A stretch of DNA of 64,000 nt from Bacteroidota bacterium (GCA_005882315.1 VBAR01000001.1:135736-199735); one strand, 5' to 3'; positions 52,672-63,089 are shown, counted from the first letter of the stretch. The notes: generated by a model from the sequence alone, not told the origin. Translations and numbers: made by a program.

Positions 52672-53766
52672 TTAAAAATACCTCACAGGGTTGGTTATCA
52701 CTGCTGTTTTAAGGACGGCAAAAGTAGGGAATTTTTGCTCCAAAACCTCTTTTAAAAGGTCGATGGTGAACTGCTCGCTTTCGTAATGGCCGATATCGGC
52801 AATAACCATGTGGCCATTGGCATCAAAGAATTCATGATACTTCATATCAGCAGTAATATAAAAGTCTGCGCCTGCGCTAATTGCAGCCCCAATCAAAAAA
52901 CTGCCTGCGCCGCCACAAAGGGCCACCTTTTTAACAGTCTTATCCCTCAGTTCGGTATGCCTGATAACCGGCGTCTTGAACGTTTTTTTTACCAGTTCCA
53001 GGAAACTTATCTCATCTATGGGATTTTCCAGTTCACCAACTATGCCGTTGCCTATTCCCTGGTGCGAGTTTGCAAGATTAACAATATCATACGCCACCTC
53101 TTCGTAAGGATGCGCTGATTTCATGGCTGCAATGATCCTGTTTTCAAGAAAGCCCGGAAATATTACTTCGATTTTAATCTCTTTTTCATGGTGACGTTCG
53201 CCTCGCTTGCCAACAAATGGATCAGTGTTGTCACCAGCTTTGAATGTGCCTGTACCCTCCGCATTAAAACTGCATTCAGAGTAATTGCCAATATTTCCCC
53301 CTCCAGCTTCAAATATTGCATTTCTCACCTGGTCAGCCTGGGCTGAAGGAACAAAAGTGAAAAGCTTTTTTAGTGTATTAATCTTAGGAGCCAGTACAGT
53401 ACAATTCTTCACACCTAGCAGTTGCGCCATTTTCCCATTTACACCACTTAATACATTATCAAGATTAGTATGTATGGCATAAATAGCAATGTCATTTTTA
53501 ATAGCAGCAATTATCGCTTTCTCCACATAATTCTTCCCGTTTATCTTTTTTAAACCTGAGAAGATGATAGGGTGATGTGCTATAATAAGATTGGCATTTT
53601 TTGTGATGGCTTCATTTACCACATCTTCTGTAGCATCAAGAGAAATAACAATTCCGTTACAATCCCAAGCCGGGTTGCCCGTTATTAGTCCTGCATTATC
53701 ATAGGGTTCCTGCAAGACCGGATGGGCAAGAGATTCAAGAAAAGAAGTGATCTCGGCGATTTTCAT
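52672..53766 (-). CDS. Nif3-like dinuclear metal centre protein
   Basis: A 364-residue Nif3/YbgI family protein. The N-terminal metal motif AHHPIIFSGLKKINGKNYVEK and the C-terminal GGAGSFLIGAAISAGADFYITADMKYHEFFDA with HYESEQFTIDLLKE give the expected di-metal ligands. The middle ~100 residues are the PII-like insert found in longer family members. Some relatives act as GTP cyclohydrolase I type 2, but the family's role is unsettled. It is upstream of the zinc-ribbon gene on the same strand. Confidence 0.9.
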   Translation of the reverse strand: MKIAEITSFLESLAHPVLQEPYDNAGLITGNPAWDCNGIVISLDATEDVVNEAITKNANLIIAHHPIIFSGLKKINGKNYVEKAIIAAIKNDIAIYAIHTNLDNVLSGVNGKMAQLLGVKNCTVLAPKINTLKKLFTFVPSAQADQVRNAIFEAGGGNIGNYSECSFNAEGTGTFKAGDNTDPFVGKRGERHHEKEIKIEVIFPGFLENRIIAAMKSAHPYEEVAYDIVNLANSHQGIGNGIVGELENPIDEISFLELVKKTFKTPVIRHTELRDKTVKKVALCGGAGSFLIGAAISAGADFYITADMKYHEFFDANGHMVIADIGHYESEQFTIDLLKEVLEQKFPTFAVLKTAVITNPVRYF

Positions 53767-53903
53767 GCGGGGAAGTTAAGATGGATAGCTTTAAAAAGTT
53801 CATAAATCAAACTTTGCGGAATGAAAATCTTTTGTAACTTTTGCTCCCCTTTCCTGCCCCTCATGATCACTCATGGTTTTATTATTCATTTAAAACTCCT
53901 GCT

Positions 53904-54524
53904 ATGTTAAAAAGAACTTATGGTCGCCTGCTGCTGACCTTGCTGGTTATTTCAGGGCTTGCTGGTACGCTCCGGAACACTTCGCTTTCAAAAAAAGAAA
54001 GAAAATATGCGACTACCCTGATGAAAGATCATAAGACAAGCCTGATGCAATCAGTAAAAGGTTTGTCAGATGCCCAATTAAATTTCAAGCCTTCCGCTGA
54101 ATCCTGGTCAGTAAAAGAATGTATGTATCATATTGCAATTACAGAAAAAGGAATATGGGATATGATGGAAGCCGCCATGAAAGGCCAGGCTACTCCCGAT
54201 AAAAGATCTGAGGTAAAAATGACTGATGAACAGGTAGTGGCCACAGTAGAAAGCCGCGAAAAGAAAGTAAAAACATTCCCGCCATTGGAGCCGCAGAACA
54301 CCCCTTATAAATCAATGGAAGAAGCCATGAATGCATTTAAGGAAATGCGTGCCGAACATATAAAGTATGTAAAAACGACAACAGAAGATTTGAGAAACCA
54401 CATGGTTCAAATGCCATTTGGAACTGTTGATTGTTACCAGATGGCACTATTTATGACTGCACATACAGAAAGACACAGAAAGCAAATGGAAGAAGTAAAA
54501 GCCAATCCGAATTTTCCTAAATAA
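53904..54524 (+). CDS. DinB-family protein with N-terminal signal/anchor
   Basis: A 206-residue protein with an N-terminal hydrophobic segment (GRLLLTLLVISGLAGTL) and a DinB-like four-helix domain. The likely metal-binding histidines are in KECMYHIAITEKGIWDMM and in MTAHTERHRKQMEE near the C-terminus. DinB_2 proteins are often thiol S-transferases; an exported one is less typical. ATG 53904 is chosen for the signal. Ends just before a strong terminator. Confidence 0.83.
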   Translation: MLKRTYGRLLLTLLVISGLAGTLRNTSLSKKERKYATTLMKDHKTSLMQSVKGLSDAQLNFKPSAESWSVKECMYHIAITEKGIWDMMEAAMKGQATPDKRSEVKMTDEQVVATVESREKKVKTFPPLEPQNTPYKSMEEAMNAFKEMRAEHIKYVKTTTEDLRNHMVQMPFGTVDCYQMALFMTAHTERHRKQMEEVKANPNFPK

Positions 54525-54543
54525 GATCAATAAACATATTTTA

Positions 54544-54573
54544 AAAAAATCCCGCAGCGCTGCGGGATTTTTT
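54544..54573. terminator. Bidirectional terminator between dinB-like and MG2 genes
   Basis: A perfect 30-base palindrome, A-run + TCCCGCAGC / GCTGCGGGA + T-run, between two convergent genes. It serves both. The stem word ATCCCGC/GCGGGAT is also used in the terminator at 19307. Confidence 0.92.
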
Positions 54574-54577
54574 ATTA

Positions 54578-56998
54578 TCAGAATCCTTTTAGCGGAGGCG
54601 CTGCAAATATTTTTTCGAGAAAGATCATTTTGCCATCTTTTGTCATTCCTTCCACTATCACTTTAAATCGTTTACTATTATCATTATTATAAAACCGGAT
54701 CGGTACAACAGGGTTGATGGTGCGTAAATAGATATCCGGTTTCCAAAGCAGTGTTATACGATTGTCATTTTGCATTTTCAATGAATCAATACTGTAATTG
54801 GGAGAATAAAATTCACGGATAAATGAAAAACCGCTGTACTCAAACACATCAGAAGATGAAGGCATATCCTTAAAAAGGTCAGAACCCTTTTTTGTGTAAA
54901 TAGATAATACACCTCCCGGTGCATTGCCGCTAACACCAACAAACGAATTGTAGATTTTTACCATTGCAATTTCAGTTATCGGAATAACAGAAACAAAGGC
55001 GATATCTGTTTGCATTTCATTTAAAAATATTGTCATGGGAATTGGCCCGCTTGCACTCATCGTAACTGCCTGCCGGTAATAAATAGTGTAATCAAACCCG
55101 TCTTTTGCAACAGTAACTCCGGGTATCCTTGCTTCAATATATTCGAATATGGAAGAATAACCAAAGACATCATCTGCATTTAAAAGATCAAGCGTTTTCA
55201 TGGCATTACCGGAAAACATACCGTTGGTATATTTTTCATCCATTAGTTCTAAAGGGCTTTTCTTACGGGCACTTACAATCACTTCTTCCAGTGTATTATC
55301 AAACACTGAAAGACTTTCGTGGGCATTTTTCAATCTTCCGTCTATAACAGATGCCAAAGCATGAGGAGAAATTGAAGGAAATAAACTCGTATTGATCTTA
55401 GCAAGCGAATAGGATTTTGAAAGACTATCTGAATTATTAATTATATCGATCCATTTACTTTTTTTGCCCCTGATATCACTGAAAAGAATTCTTGAACGTC
55501 CATAGAAGATCAATGAGTCGAGTTTATAATTTCCTTTTGCATCTGTTTTTATCATCCGGCTGGTATTGCTTGCATTCTTGGGAGTTTTAATTAACACAAC
55601 AAGTTCCTTATCAGGCACCGGTTTTTTAGAATCTCTTTCATTGATCTGTCCTTTCAAAGAAATATATTTCGGGTCGATGTAAGTAACCGGTGAAGCTTTA
55701 CCAGCTAACAGATCAACCCATTTAAACCTGCGCCAGCCATTGGTCATCATCACAAGGTCCAAAGCTGTTTTTACCGAATCATTATCAGTAGAAAAATAAT
55801 AAACCGGGTTATGAATATATCCTTTCAGATCGCTGATAAGAAGCAAATTTGAAATGATACTTTCTGTTCTCAGTTCATTTGCACTCAGGTCAGGATCGGT
55901 TATTGACAATGAAAAACTCCCGATGATGGTATCCCTGATCGACAATGTAATCTGATTGAGAGCTTTCTTATTAAAGTTTAATGTATCGGGTTTTAAATCT
56001 CCTTTGAGTAAATATTCTTTGTTATCTACAAACCATAGCCTTTCTGCCAATGGAATACCATTGATATTAAAAACGGTTACTTGTAAAATGCCAGAATATA
56101 GTTTGTCCAAATTAATTACCCCTGTTACCCAATCTTCTTTTGAATTGAACTGTTTTTCAAAAACTACACGATGGCCCATTTGACCAATCATGTATGAAGC
56201 GGCAAATGCAGTTTCATCTTTGCGATGTTTTATTGAATAATAAATTCCTTGCGGGTCAGGCATCAGGCTGAAGGCAATTCCTTTTTCAACAGCTTGGGGC
56301 AACTGAAATTTTTCTGAGCTAGCATCGCCAGTCAATTGAGCATAATATGAAACTCCTTGCTTTGATTCTATTTCAAATAGCCCCATTCCGTCATGATAAC
56401 TTTCAAAAGATAAGATCGAATCACCATTCTGATCTCTGATAACGCCAACTCCATTTACAGGTACACCGGACTTATTAGTTATTTTAAATGCCACAGCACC
56501 CGAGAATCCGTTGACAAGATTTCCACCCTCCGGAAAAAATTCTATCCGCAATGTTTTATCTTCCGCAACCGCTGGCATTTTTCCTTTACCAACAACCCTG
56601 ATCTTTTTTGAGTATAAAAACTCATGATCATGATTAAGCATAGTTGGTGAGTAAGCCCTGATAAAATAATTACCGGATGTGGCCGTAACGGGTATATCAA
56701 TATCACCAAAAGCATCCCCATCTATTACCGGCAATATAGCCCGATTGACCAGTTGCTGGTTTTGATCATATAATTCTGCATATACAACCGAACTGATTGA
56801 ATCCGGAATATATTCTGCATATAAATAGGCTTTAAACCATACTGTTTCGCCAGCCAGGTATTCTTCCCTGTCCGTATGCAAATAAACTTTTTCAATCGGG
56901 GACCTGGCAGACCATCTATTTAATGCTTGGGACGGGGTCTGACCAGCTAATAAATGTGTAAACCCTAAAGTGACAATGGCTATAAAAATTCCTCTCAT
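54578..56998 (-). CDS. MG2-domain protein with a TonB-type plug domain and no barrel
   Basis: An 806-residue exported protein. Signal peptide MRGIFIAIVTLGFTHLLAG. Residues ~35-130 form an alpha-2-macroglobulin MG2-like domain (KVYLHTDREEYLAGETVWFKAYL); a further beta-sandwich contains FFPEGGNLVNGFSGAVAFKITN. Around 450-520 is a carboxypeptidase-regulatory-like domain. Residues ~575-700 resemble a TonB-dependent receptor plug (EEVIVSARK ... GVTVAKDGFDYTIYYRQ ... GVSGNAPGGVLSIYTKKG). No 22-strand barrel follows. Known as a Bacteroidota envelope family of unknown role. Confidence 0.8.
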   Translation of the reverse strand: MRGIFIAIVTLGFTHLLAGQTPSQALNRWSARSPIEKVYLHTDREEYLAGETVWFKAYLYAEYIPDSISSVVYAELYDQNQQLVNRAILPVIDGDAFGDIDIPVTATSGNYFIRAYSPTMLNHDHEFLYSKKIRVVGKGKMPAVAEDKTLRIEFFPEGGNLVNGFSGAVAFKITNKSGVPVNGVGVIRDQNGDSILSFESYHDGMGLFEIESKQGVSYYAQLTGDASSEKFQLPQAVEKGIAFSLMPDPQGIYYSIKHRKDETAFAASYMIGQMGHRVVFEKQFNSKEDWVTGVINLDKLYSGILQVTVFNINGIPLAERLWFVDNKEYLLKGDLKPDTLNFNKKALNQITLSIRDTIIGSFSLSITDPDLSANELRTESIISNLLLISDLKGYIHNPVYYFSTDNDSVKTALDLVMMTNGWRRFKWVDLLAGKASPVTYIDPKYISLKGQINERDSKKPVPDKELVVLIKTPKNASNTSRMIKTDAKGNYKLDSLIFYGRSRILFSDIRGKKSKWIDIINNSDSLSKSYSLAKINTSLFPSISPHALASVIDGRLKNAHESLSVFDNTLEEVIVSARKKSPLELMDEKYTNGMFSGNAMKTLDLLNADDVFGYSSIFEYIEARIPGVTVAKDGFDYTIYYRQAVTMSASGPIPMTIFLNEMQTDIAFVSVIPITEIAMVKIYNSFVGVSGNAPGGVLSIYTKKGSDLFKDMPSSSDVFEYSGFSFIREFYSPNYSIDSLKMQNDNRITLLWKPDIYLRTINPVVPIRFYNNDNSKRFKVIVEGMTKDGKMIFLEKIFAAPPLKGF

Positions 56999-57156
56999 CT
57001 TTAAAAATTGGCCTAAACTAATGAATTTTCAGTCTTAAGCTTCTGTTTTGAGTTCTAAACTTTTCAAAATCAATGCAAAATTTTGTACCCGGTTTGGCGT
57101 TATAATAGCCTTATCGTGTTGTATAAACGGTCTTGAAGCTGTATTTTGTGTAACTT

Positions 57157-57567
57157 ATGAAACGACTTTTACCATTAATCACCTTTTTTGTTTTTACCCT
57201 ATCCTGTAAAAAAGCCAAGGAGAATATTTACCAGGACCTTGTAATAAAGGCAATGACCGATGGTCAATGGTCAATTACCAGTTTTTCACTCAACGGAACG
57301 AATATCACATCAGATTTTAATGGTTATAAATTTCAATACTACAGTAACAAAACTGTGGATGCTATAAAAAATGGCATTGTGGAAAAAACCGGGACCTGGG
57401 ATGGCAATGCCAGTACCATGACCACTTCGGCCAATTTTCCTTCTGCTGTAAATCCATTGCAATTGATAAATGGCAATTGGAACATTACAAATAATAGCTG
57501 GACCTATGTTGTAGCCACGCAAACTGTTGGCTCAGATGTAAAGAATATGCGGCTTGAAAAGCTGTAA
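57157..57567 (+). CDS. Small lipoprotein, lipocalin-like
   Basis: A 136-residue lipoprotein: signal MKRLLPLITFFVFTLSC with the lipid-modified Cys at ~17, then a compact beta domain (DGQWSITSFSLNGTNITSDFNGYKFQYYSN ... GTWDGNASTMTTSANF ... NGNWNITNNSWTYV), similar to lipocalin-like domains in Bacteroidota lipoproteins. Function unknown. Upstream of the large PKD gene, 88 bases apart. Confidence 0.75.
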   Translation: MKRLLPLITFFVFTLSCKKAKENIYQDLVIKAMTDGQWSITSFSLNGTNITSDFNGYKFQYYSNKTVDAIKNGIVEKTGTWDGNASTMTTSANFPSAVNPLQLINGNWNITNNSWTYVVATQTVGSDVKNMRLEKL

Positions 57568-57655
57568 TCTTCTGTTTTTCCATACCCCCTATGAATTAAA
57601 CAACCTGTTGCAGGTTTTGTCAAACTCCTCTTATGACCAATATGCGGGATGATTT

Positions 57656-60600
57656 TTGATAATACTTAATAGCAACAAGGAAATTTTTGAACCCTTGGGA
57701 AAATATTTAATTCATATACACCAGAAAACTGCGGGAATATTATTCCACCTTTTACTATTTACCATTATTGGTTTTGGGCAGACCTCGCCTGTCGCAAATT
57801 TTTCAGCTACACCAAGATCAGGTTGTTCCCCATTAATTGTTTCATTCCAGGATTTATCAACCGGCAACCCGACTTCCTGGAACTGGGATTTTGGAAACGG
57901 ACAATTATCCACTCTCCGAAATCCTATAGTGAATTATTCCATACCTGGAACATATACTGTGAGACTCGTCGTGAGAAATTCAGCTGGAATTGATGAAGAG
58001 ATTAAAACGAACTTCATAACAGTCACACCTTCTCCCTCAGCAAGTCTATCAGCTAATATTACAACTGCCTGCGCACCAGCAACCATTCAGTTTACGGATC
58101 AGTCTACGGTTCCTCCCGGTGCTGGGACAATTATAAGTTGGCTATGGGATTTTGGAGATGGCTTTACTTCAACTTCTCAAAACCCTTCACATACTTATAC
58201 TGCTATAGGGTTTTATACTGTTTCATTGAGAATAACCAGCACAACAGGTTGTCAAAGTTTTACTTCAATCGGAAGGTACATTCGTATTGTAAGCGGTATT
58301 ACTGCAGATTTTAGTTTCTCACAACCAGGCACCTGCCAGGCTCCGTTCACTATTAACTTTCAGGATCTCTCGAGTGGACCGGGAACGCTAAGTTATGTTT
58401 GGGATTTTGGAAACGGCGGTCCTACTTCAACCTTACAAAATCCTTCTGCCACTTATGCTGCTGCCGGCACTTATACTGTACGTCTTAATGTTCAAAGTGA
58501 TCTCGGGTGTAGTGGTACAATAACAAAAAATGTAGTGATCACAGGCAAAACGACAAATTTCAATATACCTCCAAGCATTTGCATTGGGCAAATGATAACT
58601 TTTCAAAACAATTCTTCACCGGCACCGATATCATCTTTCTGGGACTTCGGTGATGGTACTACTTCGTCACAGATCAATCCTGATAAAACATTCTTATCAG
58701 GTGGAACATATCCGGTAAAGCTGATTAATAATTATGGAAACTGCATAGACTCCATTACACGAAATGTAACTATAACAAGTCAACCTCCTGTTAATTTCAC
58801 TTTGAACGATAGTACAGCATGTCGTTCTCCTTTTACAGTTCAGTTTACCGATATAAGTCCTGCTGCTTCAACCTGGCTATGGAATTTTGGTGATGGAGGA
58901 ACATCCAATCTTCAAAATCCATCGCATACCTATACGAGTGGAGGAGTTTTTGATGTTTCTCTAACCATAACACTTCCGGGAGGATGCACGAATACAATAA
59001 CGAAGCCGCAATTGATCAAAATCCTCAACACTACTGTAGCAATAGCAAATGCCCCTACTGGCGGTTGCATTCCTTTTAGCTATAGCCCTATTCCACAAAT
59101 ACAATCTGTTGATAATATTATTAGTTATTTATGGGATTTAGGAGAGCCGGGTGGAATTTATACAACACAATTTCCTACTCATATTTACAATACAGCGGGA
59201 AATTATACAATCAGTCTGACTGTCACAACTCAAACAGGATGTACTGAAACCATTACCATACCTAACGGAGTAAGAACTGGTACAAGGCCTACAGTCAATT
59301 TTAGCTTTACCCCGAATAATGTATGTGCAAGCACTCCTGTTCAGTTTACAGATCTTTCAGTAACCTCACCTGGCGCATTTGTTGAGTGGGATTGGGATTT
59401 TGGCGATAGTCTTTTTTCTACTCTTCAAAATCCACAGCATATTTATGAGGATACTGGAGCATTAACAGTTAAACTCGTTGTTTCGAATAATGGTTGCCGC
59501 GATTCAGCCTTTCGGCCAATACAGATTCTTCCACCCGTAGCCAAATTTGGTTACATGGTAGATTGCAATAATCGTCTGCGTGCAACATTCCTGGACAGTT
59601 CATTAACCAATCCTATTTATGGCCCCATTACTTATGAATGGAGGATGGGTGATCCTGCTAATACAATTTTCTTTGGTTTACCACCACCAACATTTACCTA
59701 TCCTGCCTACGGTACCTATACTGCAACGTTAATCGTTACAAATGGCGCCTGCTCTTATCAAAGATCGAGACAGATCATACTGGTCAACGAGACGCCAAGT
59801 TTTACAATCAATAAAAATCCTGTTTGTAAAAGTGAGGTCTTTACACTTAATGCCGTTGTCAGCAACCCAGCTAATATCAGGGATTATTCATGGTTGATCG
59901 GAGCTACAGCGATTAATGATACTACACGTACCCTTAATTATAGTTTGGGAAATTATGGCAGCTATGACGTAGCATTAACCATTGAAGACATTAATGGGTG
60001 TTTTGACACAACTCTACTTTCTAATTTTATTGTAGTGAGTGGCCCTCGTGCAAATTTCTCAGTAAACGGTCCGGGTGGTTGCGTAAACAGTACTATAAGT
60101 TTTACCGATCTATCAATTCCCAATGCATCTCCAATTACACAATGGAATTGGAATTTCGGAGATGGCAATCAACAAACATTTACTTCTTCGCCTTTTACCC
60201 ATACCTATACTCAAACCGGCAGTTATACTGTCTCACTTGCAATAAAAGACAATGCTAACTGTGCAGATACAATTACACTTCCAAATTCAGTTTTGATCAC
60301 AAGACCTGTAGCCGCTTTCAGGGCGGATAGTTTTTATTGTCCTTTAGCGGCATTACAGTTTACCGATACGTCTTCAGGTTCCGGATTGACATATAACTGG
60401 AGCTTTGGAGATGGAGGAACATCCACATTACAGAATCCTACACATATATATCCATTGGGTGATAATATTTACAACGTTAAGCTTACCATTCAGGATGCAG
60501 CAGGCTGCAAGGATTCTGTACTTAAAACAAATTATATTTATATCAGGAGTCCGCGGGCGGCTTTTGATATAATAGATAGCTCCGGTATTTGTATTCCATT

Positions 60601-62074
60601 GCAAACAAGTTTTGTTTTCCAGGGGTCTAATTATCAAAGCCATTTATGGGATTTCGGTGATGGCAGCAGCAATGCTGCATTAAACCCTTCACATTTTTAT
60701 AATGCATATGGAGCATATACTGCAACATTATATCTTACTGGTCCTGGTGGTTGCATTGACTCTGCAAGTAAAACAGTTAACTTGTATAACCCGGCTTTAG
60801 CAACACAAATCACTCTTGGGCCCGATACTGCCTGCCATTCAATTACAACAAATTTCAATATCTCTGTTCCAGTTGGTTTTAATTTCCAATTTTATTTTGG
60901 CGATGGTAGTTCGGATACAACACGCCGAACCAGTCTTACACATACTTATAATTCGCCAGGAAATTTCTTTCCCTACTTGATTTTAACGGACAAATTTGGT
61001 TGTAATGCGGTTGTTTCTGCAGCCTCTCCTGTCATAGTATATGGTGCTATTCCTTTGTTTGGAAAAGACAAAAAAGAGTTTTGTGACACTAGTGAAGTGT
61101 TTTTTACAAACTATTCTTTAAGTAATGACCCGATTATTTCAAACGTATGGAATTTTGGTGACGGCACAACAAGTACCGCAACTGACCCTTCTCACTTTTA
61201 TAATGGAGCCGATACATATATTGTTACTTTGACCGTAACTACGGTAAACCAATGTTCACGTTCGTTTTTCGATACAGTTCGGGTATATCCTACCCCTGTG
61301 TTATCTCTTAACATACTTGATACTTTGTGTGTTAATAAATCAGAAATATTTTCAGGAGTATTGTTTCAACCTGATTCAACTATTAAATGGCAATGGACAT
61401 TAGGAAATGGGAATACTGCTCAAACGCAACAAGTTGCTGTTTCTTATAATAGCCCTGGCAATTATCCAGTTCAATTGATCGCTTCCAACAAACTTGGTTG
61501 TGCAGATACGGCTAGAACGAATATAAATGTAGTACCACTACCTACAGCAACTCCTGTAACAGATCCGATCACTATTATTTCAGGAACGTCAACAGAGCTT
61601 GCTATGAATTATACAGGACCAATTGTTTCCTATAATTGGCTTCCACCAACCAGGCTTGACTGTACTAATTGTCCACGGCCAGAAGCTAATCCTCAATTTA
61701 CGACTAAATACAGTGTTACAGTCACAGACAGATATGGTTGTATTAATAAAGGAGATGTTACCGTTCAGGTGATTTGTACAGGCCAAAACTTTTTTGTACC
61801 AAATACTTTTTCTCCTAATGGCGATGGCAGCAACGATGTATTCTATTTAAGAGGCACAGGCATATTCCGGGTAAAAACATTACGCATCTTCAACAGGTGG
61901 GGAGAAGTTGTATTTGAAAACAGGGAGGTTCCCGTTAACAATCCTGGCTCAGGCTGGAATGGTAATTACAAAGGAAAACCTGCTCAATCTGATGTATATA
62001 TTTATCAATTGGAAATATTATGTGCAAATGGTGAGTTAATAAAATATTCAGGCAACATTGCTCTAATCCGATAA
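57656..62074 (+). CDS. Giant PKD-repeat adhesin-like protein with T9SS type B sorting domain
   Basis: About 1470 residues. After a hydrophobic signal (ILFHLLLFTIIGFGQ) come about 15 PKD/chitinase-like repeats with patterns such as WDFGDGTTSS, NPSHTY and GTYTVRL; a few (around residues 660 and 740) are strongly diverged. The C-terminal ~90 residues form the type B (CHU_C/gliding-motility) sorting domain: VPNTFSPNGDGSNDVFYLRG, IFNRWGEVVFEN, GWNGNYKGKPAQSDVYIYQLEI. It should be secreted by T9SS and held at the surface with the SprF-like protein encoded next. No ATG is available before about residue 200: the start must be TTG 57656 or TTG 57695, or the gene has a 5' defect. Confidence 0.88.
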   Translation: MIILNSNKEIFEPLGKYLIHIHQKTAGILFHLLLFTIIGFGQTSPVANFSATPRSGCSPLIVSFQDLSTGNPTSWNWDFGNGQLSTLRNPIVNYSIPGTYTVRLVVRNSAGIDEEIKTNFITVTPSPSASLSANITTACAPATIQFTDQSTVPPGAGTIISWLWDFGDGFTSTSQNPSHTYTAIGFYTVSLRITSTTGCQSFTSIGRYIRIVSGITADFSFSQPGTCQAPFTINFQDLSSGPGTLSYVWDFGNGGPTSTLQNPSATYAAAGTYTVRLNVQSDLGCSGTITKNVVITGKTTNFNIPPSICIGQMITFQNNSSPAPISSFWDFGDGTTSSQINPDKTFLSGGTYPVKLINNYGNCIDSITRNVTITSQPPVNFTLNDSTACRSPFTVQFTDISPAASTWLWNFGDGGTSNLQNPSHTYTSGGVFDVSLTITLPGGCTNTITKPQLIKILNTTVAIANAPTGGCIPFSYSPIPQIQSVDNIISYLWDLGEPGGIYTTQFPTHIYNTAGNYTISLTVTTQTGCTETITIPNGVRTGTRPTVNFSFTPNNVCASTPVQFTDLSVTSPGAFVEWDWDFGDSLFSTLQNPQHIYEDTGALTVKLVVSNNGCRDSAFRPIQILPPVAKFGYMVDCNNRLRATFLDSSLTNPIYGPITYEWRMGDPANTIFFGLPPPTFTYPAYGTYTATLIVTNGACSYQRSRQIILVNETPSFTINKNPVCKSEVFTLNAVVSNPANIRDYSWLIGATAINDTTRTLNYSLGNYGSYDVALTIEDINGCFDTTLLSNFIVVSGPRANFSVNGPGGCVNSTISFTDLSIPNASPITQWNWNFGDGNQQTFTSSPFTHTYTQTGSYTVSLAIKDNANCADTITLPNSVLITRPVAAFRADSFYCPLAALQFTDTSSGSGLTYNWSFGDGGTSTLQNPTHIYPLGDNIYNVKLTIQDAAGCKDSVLKTNYIYIRSPRAAFDIIDSSGICIPLQTSFVFQGSNYQSHLWDFGDGSSNAALNPSHFYNAYGAYTATLYLTGPGGCIDSASKTVNLYNPALATQITLGPDTACHSITTNFNISVPVGFNFQFYFGDGSSDTTRRTSLTHTYNSPGNFFPYLILTDKFGCNAVVSAASPVIVYGAIPLFGKDKKEFCDTSEVFFTNYSLSNDPIISNVWNFGDGTTSTATDPSHFYNGADTYIVTLTVTTVNQCSRSFFDTVRVYPTPVLSLNILDTLCVNKSEIFSGVLFQPDSTIKWQWTLGNGNTAQTQQVAVSYNSPGNYPVQLIASNKLGCADTARTNINVVPLPTATPVTDPITIISGTSTELAMNYTGPIVSYNWLPPTRLDCTNCPRPEANPQFTTKYSVTVTDRYGCINKGDVTVQVICTGQNFFVPNTFSPNGDGSNDVFYLRGTGIFRVKTLRIFNRWGEVVFENREVPVNNPGSGWNGNYKGKPAQSDVYIYQLEILCANGELIKYSGNIALIR

Positions 62075-62081
62075 GACAATA

Positions 62082-63089
62082 ATGAAACCGTTACATACTA
62101 TAATGATCATTTGCTTTTTATCGTCTGCATTAACAATGCAGGGACAGGATATTCATTTCTCCCAATTTTTTGAAGCGCCATTGCTGCGCAATCCGTCACT
62201 GGCAGGAATTTTTAAAGGAGATATCAGGGCACAGGCTGTGTACCGCGACCAATGGAACAGTGTAACGAATGCATATAGAACAGGCTCGTTGAATGCAGAA
62301 ATTAAAATGCCGATTGGTAAAGCAAATGATTTTATAACAACCGGTATACAAATGTTATTTGATAAAGCAGGAACGATTGGATGGACGTCAGCACATGCAT
62401 TGCCTGCTATCAACTATCATAAATCGTTGAGCAATGACTGGAATACTTATTTATCCTTAGGCTTTATGGGAGGTATTGTAAACCGCCGGTTCGACAGAAG
62501 CAAGATGACAACTAATAGTACGTATGATAATGGAACGGATGGTGAATACTTTCAATCTGCATCTTATACGTATGCTGATGGTGCCGTTGGTATGAGTTTT
62601 AATTCGCAGGTAAATGCAAATCCTGATAATAATTTCTTTATTGGTGCTGCTTATCATCATTTTAATAAGCCGAAAAATTCTTTTTACCAGAACATGGGAT
62701 TGCAACTGGCGCCTAAATATGTTTTCAGCGGAGGCATAAAGTTTGCTGTTACTGATTATAGCTATTTGACATTACAAGGGGATTACAGCATGCAGGCGGG
62801 GGCTAAAGAAATGATTGCCGGCGCTATGTATGGGTTTAAATTAGGTGAAGACCCGGACAATCCTTTATATACTCTTCACGCCGGTGCATTCTTAAGATGG
62901 AATGATGCGTTGATACCTGTGATCAAATTAGATTACAATCCCTTCTCTGTAGCGATAAGCTATGATGCTAATATTTCAAAACTAAAACCGAGCAGCTATG
63001 GTCGCGGAGGTTTTGAATTATCCGTTTCATACATCGGATCCAGGAAAAATAATTCCACCGTTGAGTATATGAGATGCCCACGGTTTTAA
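62082..63089 (+). CDS. PorP/SprF family T9SS outer-membrane protein
   Basis: A 335-residue type IX secretion membrane protein. Signal peptide MKPLHTIMIICFLSSALTMQG; family opening QDIHFSQFFEAPLLRNPSLAGIFKGDIRAQAVYRDQWNSV; regular barrel strands to the C-terminus. PorP/SprF proteins are encoded next to type B CTD proteins and are needed for their secretion or surface attachment, as SprF is for SprB in Flavobacterium johnsoniae. Seven bases separate it from the PKD gene, so the two form one operon. Confidence 0.93.
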   Translation: MKPLHTIMIICFLSSALTMQGQDIHFSQFFEAPLLRNPSLAGIFKGDIRAQAVYRDQWNSVTNAYRTGSLNAEIKMPIGKANDFITTGIQMLFDKAGTIGWTSAHALPAINYHKSLSNDWNTYLSLGFMGGIVNRRFDRSKMTTNSTYDNGTDGEYFQSASYTYADGAVGMSFNSQVNANPDNNFFIGAAYHHFNKPKNSFYQNMGLQLAPKYVFSGGIKFAVTDYSYLTLQGDYSMQAGAKEMIAGAMYGFKLGEDPDNPLYTLHAGAFLRWNDALIPVIKLDYNPFSVAISYDANISKLKPSSYGRGGFELSVSYIGSRKNNSTVEYMRCPRF

